This document shows positions 7,258 to 14,616 of a stretch of 38,056 nucleotides of DNA, piece by piece. Positions within the stretch are counted from its first letter, which is position 1; each line of letters starts with the position of its first letter. The translations under genes and the position numbers were made by a program. A model generated the notes under the pieces. The model had not been told where the DNA came from. It saw only the letters and a program-made list of their open reading frames with translations, and made no database searches. The stretch is from Muribaculaceae bacterium (lineage in GTDB: Bacteria; Bacteroidota; Bacteroidia; Bacteroidales; Muribaculaceae): contig JAFUWD010000037.1 in NCBI GenBank assembly GCA_017483645.1, positions 1 through 38,056 of the forward strand, written 5' to 3'.

Positions 7258-8022
7258 ATGGCAGGAAAACTCTACATAGTCCCCACCCCGGTGGGAAATC
7301 TGGGCGACATGACACCGCGAGCCATCGAAGTGCTGCAAGCGGTGAACGTGATTCTGGCCGAAGACACGCGCACCAGCGGAGTGCTGATGAAGCACTTCGG
7401 CATCACCACGCCCATGCGCAGCCACCACAAGTGGAACGAGCACGACAGCGTGCACGGCGTGATGCAGTTGTTGCAAGCCGGGAACACCGTGGCGCTGGTG
7501 AGCGATGCCGGGACACCGGGAATCAGCGACCCTGGCTTCATGCTGTCACGCGAGTGCCGCCGATGCGGCATTGAGGTGGAGACATTGCCCGGAGCCACGG
7601 CGTTTGTACCGGCGTTGGTCAACTCGGGCCTGCCATGTGAGCGTTTCGTTTTCGAGGGATTCCTGCCCGTGAAGAAAGGACGTGCCACCCGATTGCAACA
7701 GCTTCAGGCCGAAGAGCGCACAATGCTTTTCTATGAATCTCCGCAGCGGTTGGTCAAGACACTGCAACAATTAGCCGAAACTTTCGGTTCCGATCGTGAG
7801 GCATCGGTGGTGCGGGAAATATCCAAACTGCACAACACCACCCACCACGGCACTCTGGCACAATTATTGCAAGAATTCACAGCAACCGCTCCACGGGGAG
7901 AAATTGTGCTGGTGGTGGCCGGCGCCGAACCGAAAACAGCTCAAAAAGTCGACAAATACGCCCGTTTCAAACAAAAACAAAGCAACAACAATCAAATCAA
8001 CATAGAAAATGAAGACAATTAA
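7258..8022 (+). CDS. rsmI: 16S rRNA (cytidine1402-2'-O)-methyltransferase
   Basis: RsmI adds the 2'-O-methyl group to C1402 of 16S rRNA in the decoding centre, using S-adenosylmethionine. The tetrapyrrole-methylase fold signatures are clear: LYIVPTPVGNLGDMTPRA at about 5-22, AEDTRTSG at 34-41, SHHKWNEHD at 55-63, and VSDAGTPGISDPG at 81-93. The 254-residue length is slightly short at the C-terminus, where a Lys/Asn/Gln-rich tail replaces the longer helical end of some homologues. The start at 7258 aligns with the family; an in-frame ATG at 7171 lies inside the upstream gene. The 3' end overlaps the next gene by 14 bp, so the two are likely translationally coupled. Confidence 0.95.
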   Translation: MAGKLYIVPTPVGNLGDMTPRAIEVLQAVNVILAEDTRTSGVLMKHFGITTPMRSHHKWNEHDSVHGVMQLLQAGNTVALVSDAGTPGISDPGFMLSRECRRCGIEVETLPGATAFVPALVNSGLPCERFVFEGFLPVKKGRATRLQQLQAEERTMLFYESPQRLVKTLQQLAETFGSDREASVVREISKLHNTTHHGTLAQLLQEFTATAPRGEIVLVVAGAEPKTAQKVDKYARFKQKQSNNNQINIENEDN

Positions 8023-8884
8023 ATTATTTGCACTGTGCTGGGTGGTACTGGCCGTGATGCCGGCGTGCCAGCGCATGTCGCAGGCCGACGAGCAGACGAC
8101 CGAGGACTCCATCGCCACCGAACTCAACGATTCACTGGCAACAGCACTGGCCGAAAAGGACAGCCTGATGGCTCTGATGACCGAAATCAGTGATGGCATG
8201 ATGCAAATCAAGCAGATGCAAGATGTGGTAAACACCGTCAACATCAGTGGAGAAACACCCGACCGGAAAGCACAACTGAGAAACGACATAGTGGTTATCA
8301 AGCAATCTATCGAAGAGCGCAAGAAACGACTGGCCGACCTGGAAAAACGATTGGCACAGTCAACCAACTACAACGCCGAGATGAAAAAAACCATCGCGTC
8401 GCTGAAAAAGCAACTTGAAGAGCAAAAAACCACTATCGACGACCTGACAGCACAGTTGGCCAAGGCACATGTGGAGATTGAGAACCTCAACAAGAGCGTC
8501 GACTCACTCACCAATGTCAACACAGCCGTGGTGCAGGAAAAGGTAAAAGCTCAAGAAGAGTCGGTACGCCTGGCCAACGAGCTGAACACCTGCTACTACG
8601 CCGTAGGCTCAAAAAAAGAGTTGAAAGCCAACAAAATCATCGAGACCGGATTTCTGCGTAAAACCAAAATCATGGAAGGTGACTTTGAGCGCTCTTATTT
8701 CACCAAGGCCGACAAGCGGACCCTCTCGATAGTGCCCCTGCATAGTAAAAAGGCACAGGTGATGTCGAAGCACCCGGCCGGTTCCTACGAAATAGTGGAG
8801 GAAGGTAATGTGAAATCGCTGCACATCATCAACCCGTCGAAGTTTTGGGAATACTCCAACTATCTGATTGTAAAAATAGACTAA
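8009..8884 (+). CDS. Coiled-coil lipoprotein, Cbp1-like
   Basis: The signal peptide ends in a lipobox (VMPAC) with the lipidated Cys at residue 20. Residues about 60-190 are a long charged helix with heptad character (many Leu/Lys/Glu, e.g. LADLEKRLAQS, IASLKKQLEEQK). A compact C-terminal domain follows, with KKELKANKII, SIVPLHSKKAQVMSKHP and NPSKFWEYSNYLIV. This architecture matches Bacteroides proteins annotated as Cbp1 family collagen-binding adhesins; the match is from memory of the C-terminal motifs, and collagen binding here is not established. The gene overlaps rsmI by 14 bp in a different frame. The product is expected in the outer membrane or periplasm. Confidence 0.75.
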   Translation: MKTIKLFALCWVVLAVMPACQRMSQADEQTTEDSIATELNDSLATALAEKDSLMALMTEISDGMMQIKQMQDVVNTVNISGETPDRKAQLRNDIVVIKQSIEERKKRLADLEKRLAQSTNYNAEMKKTIASLKKQLEEQKTTIDDLTAQLAKAHVEIENLNKSVDSLTNVNTAVVQEKVKAQEESVRLANELNTCYYAVGSKKELKANKIIETGFLRKTKIMEGDFERSYFTKADKRTLSIVPLHSKKAQVMSKHPAGSYEIVEEGNVKSLHIINPSKFWEYSNYLIVKID

Positions 8885-8902
8885 CATTGATTTAGCGCAA
8901 CA

Positions 8903-10561
8903 TTGCTTCACCAACTGCTCACCACCCACACAGCCGTTCAGGCAGTGATAGTGCTGTCGGTGCTGTGCGCATGCGGCCTGGCATTGGGCAAGGTGCGTGT
9001 GCGTGGTGTGTCGTTAGGTGTGACCTTCGTGTTTTTTGTGGGAATCTTAGCGGGCAACTTTGGGATTACCATCGACCCGCAGATGCTACAATATGCACAA
9101 GATTTCGGGTTGGTACTGTTTGTCTACGCCTTGGGACTACAAGTGGGACCCGGCTTCTTCAACTCACTCCATCACTCGGGAGTCAGGTTCAATGCGCTCG
9201 CATTGATTGTGGTTCTGCTCGGAACGATACTCACCGTCATGCTGCCTGCGTTTACCGGCATGACACTCGCCGAAGCCGTGGGTGTGATGTGCGGCGCCAC
9301 CACCAACACGCCAGCCCTGGCCGCCGCACAGCAAACGCTGACCCAGCTGCATCTCCCCGTCACCGGGGCGGCACTGGCATGTGCCGTCACCTATCCCATG
9401 GGCGTGGTGGGCGCGATATTGGCGCTGATGCTCATGCGCCGGGTGATGGTTCGCCCGACCGACTTGCAGTGTGCCACCGACACAGAAACAGATAACACCT
9501 TTGTTGCCGCATTTCAAGTTCACAACGAAGGGATTTTCGGCAAGACAGTGGGCGACCTGGCCCGCATCAGCCATAAACCATTTGTGATTTCTCGATTGTG
9601 GCGCAACGGCAAAGTGCGCATTCCCAGCAGCCAAACCGTGCTGCACGAAGGCGACCGGCTGCTGGTGGTCACACATGACGAAGATGTGGAAACCCTCACA
9701 GTGCTCTTCGGCGGGAAAGAAAAAACCGATTGGAACAAAGATGACATCGACTGGAATGCCATCGACAGCAATCTTGTGTCGCAAACCATCTTGGTGACAC
9801 GCAGTGAAATCAACGGACGGCGGCTGGGGTCACTGCGCCTGCGCAACCTCTACGGTGTGAATATCAGCAGGGTCAACCGCGGTGGTGTGCAACTGCTCGC
9901 CACGCCCGATTTGCGGCTATTGCTGGGCGACCGACTGATTGTGGTGGGCGAAAAAGAGGCTGTGAGTAATGTCGAACCTGTGCTGGGCAATGCCGTGAAA
10001 CGGCTGAACGAGCCAAACTTGATATCGGTGTTTGTGGGCATGTCATTGGGTTTGTTGTTAGGGTGCATCCCCATTGCCGTGCCGGGCATGAGTGCACCGG
10101 TGAGACTGGGGCTGGCAGGAGGCCCTATTGTGATGGGAATCTTGATGGGGACATTCGGGCCGCGCATCCACATGAATACCTACACCACTCAGAGCGCCAA
10201 CCTCATGCTGCGTGCAATCGGCCTTTCGCTCTATTTAGCTTGCCTGGGGCTGGATGCCGGGCGCGATTTTTTGGCCACCGTCATGCGTCCCGAGGGACTG
10301 CTGTGGATTGCCACAGGGATTGGGCTGACCATCCTGCCGGTGCTGCTGGTGGGTTTTATAGGTATACGGCTGATGCATCTGGATTTTGCAAGCATCAGCG
10401 GGATGCTGTGCGGAGCGATGGCCAACCCCATGGCACTGAACTACGCCTCCGACACCATTCCTGGCGGCGACCGCGCTTCGGTAGCCTATGCCACCGTATA
10501 TCCGCTCAGTATGTTTGTGCGAGTGCTGTTGGCTCAGTTAGTGCTTTTGCTTCTTTTGTGA
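8903..10561 (+). CDS. AspT/YidE-type putative transporter with two RCK_C domains
   Basis: The 552-residue protein has the aspartate:alanine-exchanger family layout: an N-terminal membrane half (about 10-190, with the GLQVGPGFF signature), two central TrkA-C/RCK_C-type regulatory domains (about 200-275 and 290-365, each ending in a GDRLLVV or GDRLIVV strand), and a C-terminal membrane half (about 375-552) rich in Gly. YidE/YbjL relatives are uncharacterised inner-membrane transporters; the substrate cannot be inferred. The start is a TTG at 8903: an in-frame stop (TGA, 8888) lies just upstream and no ATG or GTG precedes the first family-conserved helix. It follows the lipoprotein gene by 18 bp and is probably the last gene of that transcript. 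Confidence 0.88.
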   Translation: MLHQLLTTHTAVQAVIVLSVLCACGLALGKVRVRGVSLGVTFVFFVGILAGNFGITIDPQMLQYAQDFGLVLFVYALGLQVGPGFFNSLHHSGVRFNALALIVVLLGTILTVMLPAFTGMTLAEAVGVMCGATTNTPALAAAQQTLTQLHLPVTGAALACAVTYPMGVVGAILALMLMRRVMVRPTDLQCATDTETDNTFVAAFQVHNEGIFGKTVGDLARISHKPFVISRLWRNGKVRIPSSQTVLHEGDRLLVVTHDEDVETLTVLFGGKEKTDWNKDDIDWNAIDSNLVSQTILVTRSEINGRRLGSLRLRNLYGVNISRVNRGGVQLLATPDLRLLLGDRLIVVGEKEAVSNVEPVLGNAVKRLNEPNLISVFVGMSLGLLLGCIPIAVPGMSAPVRLGLAGGPIVMGILMGTFGPRIHMNTYTTQSANLMLRAIGLSLYLACLGLDAGRDFLATVMRPEGLLWIATGIGLTILPVLLVGFIGIRLMHLDFASISGMLCGAMANPMALNYASDTIPGGDRASVAYATVYPLSMFVRVLLAQLVLLLLL

Positions 10562-10575
10562 CAACAGCGAACGAT

Positions 10576-12069
10576 TCACTTTTTCTTTTTTCGGAAAACC
10601 ATCCAGAGCACGATCAAAACCAGCGCTCCAGCCGCGGTGCATATCCAGGGAAGCCACGGCCCGTTCAAGGCGGTGATCCCTCCGGTGCCAACCGCGGCAG
10701 AAGAACCGTTGCCACCCACACTGTCGGTAGCTATCGAATCGGTCAGCACAGGCTTAGGGTCGGTGCTTACCTCAGGCTCGGAATAATCGACCCGATAAAG
10801 GTTCACCGCATTGCCACCAAGACCACTGCGGGCTTGTGAAGTGACCACCAAGAAACGGCCGTCGTCGCTGATGTGAAGGCCCACGGGATAGGAATCGACT
10901 GTGATGCTGCCAATGGCCGTCATGGTGCGTGTGTCAACTACATAGAGGTGGCTTGCCGAGTTGCATGCCGCAAAAATGAAACGCCCGCTGGGCGAGGCCT
11001 CGATGGTGCGCGCTCCACCACCCACGCGGCACGTTTGCCAGCCACGCACGCCGATAGCCTTGCCATGCCGGCCAGCGATGGCGTGAAGCACGCTGTCGAG
11101 CGGTATGCGCTGCACCAGTCCCGCCGCATTGACGCTGGCATAAAGATAGCCATTCTTGATAATCAGATGGCGGGCATTGCTGATGCCGCCCACGATACCC
11201 ACATACTGGCGCTCCGCCATGTCGATGACCGCGATGCCGCCGCCACCCATGCAGCCCACCAGCAGATAGCGGTCGTCGGGAGTAAAGACCGTGCCACGCA
11301 GCATCAGCCCGCTGTGAACATCACGGTTCACGGCACTCGACAGGCTGAAGTTGAGCTGTAATTCCCGCTCCACCACCACATAGGGCAGGTGATGCCACCG
11401 TGCCGGGTCAGGGTCGGTGATGTCGACCAGTCCCACCGTATTATTACCCCAATGTGTGATGGCTATGGTGTGGTTGTCGTGCGAACAGGTAATCATTTTG
11501 GGCAACGGCCCAGTTTCCATCATTCGCACAATGCTGTCGGTGCGTGTGTCGATGATGGCCACTGCACTGGGATCCTGCGCATTGATGTCGAAGGTGCGTC
11601 GATAATAGGGAACCCACAGGTATCGCCCGCCATGCGAGAAGCAGCTCTCCACCGGCTTTCCCAAGAACGGCCGTTTCTCCCCCCCTTGATAGTGGGTGAA
11701 GCGATAAATACCGCTGGGCGCATTCCACAACGGTCCCTCACCCGAGCTGAACTCATGGTGGATAACCTTGATTTTCTTGTTGGTAGCCATATCGTAAACC
11801 ACCGTGCGGCAACCCTCCAACGAGTTCACATAATACTTGGTGCCGTCGGGATGGAAATTGACCGATTTTGGCGAAAACACATCGTGATCAAGAGTGGCCG
11901 TGTCACGATAGTCACGATTTTGCTTCTTGCCAATGTTGGTGATGGTCAGGGCGCCATTGGTGGCTGTGATAGTTTCCCCGATTCGTGAGTGTAACACAGG
12001 AGGCTCGGCTTGCGCGCTCACCAAAGCCATAAGCACCGTTATGACAACGAAAATAAAAGACTTGTTCAT
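10576..12069 (-). CDS. Exported beta-propeller protein with C-terminal membrane anchor
   Basis: The 497-residue product has a signal peptide (MNKSFIFVVITVLMALVSAQA), then repeated propeller-like blades of the YVTN/surface-layer type. Examples are FHPDGTKYYVNSLEGCRTVVYDM, SAVAIIDTRTDSIVRMM, GIAVIDMAERQYVGIV and LYVVDTRTMTAIGSI. A Ser/Thr/Gly linker near 440-465 precedes one C-terminal helix (WLPWICTAAGALVLIVLWMVF) and RKKKK. The bulk should be periplasmic with a cytoplasmic Lys tail. I chose ATG 12069 because it starts the signal peptide; the in-frame ATG at 12144 adds an unrelated leader. The function is unknown; such propellers usually bind proteins or glycans. It converges on the transporter gene with a 14-bp gap. 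Confidence 0.85.
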   Translation of the reverse strand: MNKSFIFVVITVLMALVSAQAEPPVLHSRIGETITATNGALTITNIGKKQNRDYRDTATLDHDVFSPKSVNFHPDGTKYYVNSLEGCRTVVYDMATNKKIKVIHHEFSSGEGPLWNAPSGIYRFTHYQGGEKRPFLGKPVESCFSHGGRYLWVPYYRRTFDINAQDPSAVAIIDTRTDSIVRMMETGPLPKMITCSHDNHTIAITHWGNNTVGLVDITDPDPARWHHLPYVVVERELQLNFSLSSAVNRDVHSGLMLRGTVFTPDDRYLLVGCMGGGGIAVIDMAERQYVGIVGGISNARHLIIKNGYLYASVNAAGLVQRIPLDSVLHAIAGRHGKAIGVRGWQTCRVGGGARTIEASPSGRFIFAACNSASHLYVVDTRTMTAIGSITVDSYPVGLHISDDGRFLVVTSQARSGLGGNAVNLYRVDYSEPEVSTDPKPVLTDSIATDSVGGNGSSAAVGTGGITALNGPWLPWICTAAGALVLIVLWMVFRKKKK

Positions 12070-12127
12070 AAAAAAATAGTATTTGTGCCGTAAAGATACA
12101 ACTTTTTCTGAGAGTATGACATCCGAC

Positions 12128-12159
12128 TTGTGATTATTGCCCAAATTTTATTAAATTTG
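12128..12159 (+). promoter_or_regulatory. Bacteroides-type promoter for the FISUMP-like pair
   Basis: TTG at 12128-12130, a 21-bp spacer and TAAATTTG at 12152-12159 fit the consensus. The start codon is 27 bp after the -7 box. It lies in the divergent gap with the beta-propeller gene. Confidence 0.65.
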
Positions 12160-12186
12160 CAACTTGAATACTGAAAACAATAAGAG

Positions 12187-13323
12187 ATGCGAAAATTTAT
12201 CACCTTGATTGCCACGTTGCTGACTTTGGCAACGATGGCGCAACAGCAAGTCAACAACAACCGACTGATGGTTAACAAGCTTGATGGCACAAGCGATGTG
12301 TTTGTCGTCGACAGCATCCATGAAATCACTTTCGATGTGATAGCGCAGGCGCAGGCTCCCGCCACACTGATTGACGCCGATGACTCGTCGGTGCGCGCAC
12401 GGGTGACCATGACCGAGGGATGCGCACGTTATGAGGTGGCGTGCTACGCCGCCGCCGACCAGCCCGACTCCATTGCCGCCTATGTACACGACAACGCACT
12501 TTTCAACCGCAAAAAAGCGGGCAGCGTTGAATTTGTGAACCTGATTCCCGCCACCGACTATGTGATTGCCTCACTGGCCTACGACAAGTATGGCCTGCCA
12601 TGCGATGTGGCCACCCTGCCCTTCACCACAGCACAAAGGGGCGAACAGGCACCGGCACAAGTGGGCGACTTTCTTTTCAGTGACGGCACATGGGGCAGCA
12701 CCTTGTCGAGCAACAAAGTGCCTGTGGCAATCGTCTACTCCACTTCGGTGACCGAGGCCGACGCAGCCCGGGGATACACACATGGCTATGCCGTGGCTCT
12801 GGGCGAGCTCGACGGCCAGGCATGGACCACCCAAGCCAACGAGAACGAAAGCGGTTCAACGGTGAGCACCGACGGCAGTGACCTAGCCGACCGCGACGGA
12901 CTGAGCCACACACTCACCCTGCTCGTCGATTCCGACACCCATCCCGCAGCGGCAGCGGCCCAGGGCTATGCAGCCACGCCCTATGCCACGAGCGGATGGT
13001 TCTTGCCGGCTGCCGGGCAGTGGATTGATGTGCTGGCAAATCTGGGCGGCCTCAATGCCACGGGATTCACACGCGACGAGGTTTCAGGCATCGCCACATG
13101 GGAGAAAGAAGACGCCGCAGCCTGTGTGGCAGCCTTTAACGCCCGGCTGGCCACAGCAGGGACAGGCAATTACACGCCGCTCAACCAGAGCTATTACTGG
13201 ACATCGAGCGAGCGCAGTGTTGCCACAGCGTTCTATCTCTACGTTAACGCCAACTTCAACCTGAGCATGCAGACTTATTACAAGGACAGCAAATTCGGCA
13301 TCCGCCCGCTCATTGCATTCTAA
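12187..13323 (+). CDS. Secreted FISUMP-like (major paralogous domain) protein, copy 1
   Basis: The 378-residue protein has a signal peptide (MRKFITLIATLLTLATMAQ), an N-terminal beta-rich region (about 25-145) with LDGTSDVFVVDSIHEITF and a fibronectin-like IPATDYVIASLAYDKYG strand, and a C-terminal domain (about 155-378). The latter has the signatures of FISUMP/DUF1566-type lectin-fold domains: GDFLFSDGTWGS, SGWFLPAAGQWIDVLANLGGL, YYWTSSER and FGIRPLIAF. These domains are common in Bacteroidetes surface proteins; ligands are unknown. The next gene, 35 bp downstream, encodes a paralogue with the same domain order, indicating tandem duplication and likely co-transcription. Confidence 0.82.
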   Translation: MRKFITLIATLLTLATMAQQQVNNNRLMVNKLDGTSDVFVVDSIHEITFDVIAQAQAPATLIDADDSSVRARVTMTEGCARYEVACYAAADQPDSIAAYVHDNALFNRKKAGSVEFVNLIPATDYVIASLAYDKYGLPCDVATLPFTTAQRGEQAPAQVGDFLFSDGTWGSTLSSNKVPVAIVYSTSVTEADAARGYTHGYAVALGELDGQAWTTQANENESGSTVSTDGSDLADRDGLSHTLTLLVDSDTHPAAAAAQGYAATPYATSGWFLPAAGQWIDVLANLGGLNATGFTRDEVSGIATWEKEDAAACVAAFNARLATAGTGNYTPLNQSYYWTSSERSVATAFYLYVNANFNLSMQTYYKDSKFGIRPLIAF

Positions 13324-13358
13324 ATCCATACCCAGCACCCGAAAAAATTGCATCAATC

Positions 13359-14537
13359 ATGAAAAAAATATTTTCACTACTCAGCATCCTTTTGCTTGCC
13401 GGTGTTGTGACCGCACAGACGCCAGATGCTCGCAAGCGTGTGATTATCACTGCCAGCAACGGCCAGCAGACCGTCTACGACGTGAGCAAATTGCGCCATG
13501 TGTCGTTCGACAAGGTGGAGCCTGTCACCGCGTCGATTGAACTAATCAGTGCCGCAGGCTTCAGCGTCAAGGTTCATGTGACCGTGCCTGAGAGTTGCCC
13601 ACGCTATCAGGTAGCCGTGGCACCAGCCGACGAGCAGGTAAGCAACTGGGCCGAATACATCAAGGCAAATGTTTCCAGCGAGCAGACCGCCAGCGCCGAT
13701 GTGGAATTGGGCGGACTGCAAGAGCAAACCGATTATGTGGTAGCCGTACTCACCTACGACCGCTATGGCATGGCCAGCATAGTGAGCACACTGGCTGTGA
13801 GAACAGTCCAAGCCACCGACGCCGAACTGCCCAAAGTGGGCTACATCCTGTATGCCGACGGTTCTTGGAGCCGACGCATGGTCAAGGGGCGTACCCCCAT
13901 CGGCATCATTTTCTCCACCACTACCAGCCCCGACGACCAAGCCCGCGGCTGGCGGCACGGCTATGCGCTGGCTCTGCGAAATGCAGCCCAGCAAGTGAAA
14001 TGGGCCGTCACTCCGGCAGCCAATCAGGTGAGCGACCACTATACCTCGGCCGACAGCTTGGGTTTCCAAACCGACAAAGACGGATATGCGCACACCTTGG
14101 CATTGGTAAATCAGGGCACAGGGCTTTATCCGGCAGCCGACGCCGCAGTAGCCTATCAGGTTGCGGCGCCCTCACACTCCAGCGGCTGGTATTTGCCCAG
14201 TTCGGGACAGTGGTTCGATGTGTGTGTGAATCTGGGCGGGCTGGATGCAGCCATGCCCGTTCTGGGTAAAACCGAAGGCTACTGGAACACACCACAAGTG
14301 GTAACCAACTGCCTGAACCTGATTAACGAGCACATGAGCCTCGTGGGAGCAGCCAACTACGAGCCCATCAAGGTGAGCAGCGGCGATTACCAATGGTTCT
14401 GGTCATCGTCGGAGAGTGGAGAACAGCAAGCTTATGCCGTTTTCTTTGACCAAGACCAGCTGGTGGTGGAGATTGCAGCATATTTCAAGAACTACGGATT
14501 CTCGACCAATCGTGTGCGGCCGGTGATTGCATTCTGA
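13359..14537 (+). CDS. Secreted FISUMP-like (major paralogous domain) protein, copy 2
   Basis: The 392-residue protein has a signal peptide (MKKIFSLLSILLLAGVVTAQ). Its layout repeats that of the upstream gene: YDVSKLRHVSFDKV and QTDYVVAVLTYDRYG in the N-terminal half, then GYILYADGSWSRR, SGWYLPSSGQWFDVCVNLGGL, YQWFWSSSES and NRVRPVIAF in the FISUMP-like C-terminal half. The two copies align over their full length but have clearly diverged, so the duplication is not recent. It is probably the second gene of a two-gene transcript that ends at the strong hairpin at 14557-14598. Substrate or partner is unknown. Confidence 0.82.
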   Translation: MKKIFSLLSILLLAGVVTAQTPDARKRVIITASNGQQTVYDVSKLRHVSFDKVEPVTASIELISAAGFSVKVHVTVPESCPRYQVAVAPADEQVSNWAEYIKANVSSEQTASADVELGGLQEQTDYVVAVLTYDRYGMASIVSTLAVRTVQATDAELPKVGYILYADGSWSRRMVKGRTPIGIIFSTTTSPDDQARGWRHGYALALRNAAQQVKWAVTPAANQVSDHYTSADSLGFQTDKDGYAHTLALVNQGTGLYPAADAAVAYQVAAPSHSSGWYLPSSGQWFDVCVNLGGLDAAMPVLGKTEGYWNTPQVVTNCLNLINEHMSLVGAANYEPIKVSSGDYQWFWSSSESGEQQAYAVFFDQDQLVVEIAAYFKNYGFSTNRVRPVIAF

Positions 14538-14556
14538 CAACACGCGATAGTTGAAA

Positions 14557-14598
14557 ATTAAAAACTCGGGTGGAGGTTGCTCCACCCGAGTTTTTAAT
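14557..14598. terminator. Bidirectional intrinsic terminator (perfect 18-bp stem)
   Basis: An 18-nt arm (14557-14574) is exactly complementary to 14581-14598, with the 6-nt loop GGTTGC. The stem has a GC-rich core (CTCGGGTGGA) and is flanked by A/T runs, so a U-run follows the core on both strands. It lies between the convergent genes ending at 14537 and 14617 and should terminate both. Confidence 0.92.
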
Positions 14599-14616
14599 CA
14601 GACATTACGATGCTTG

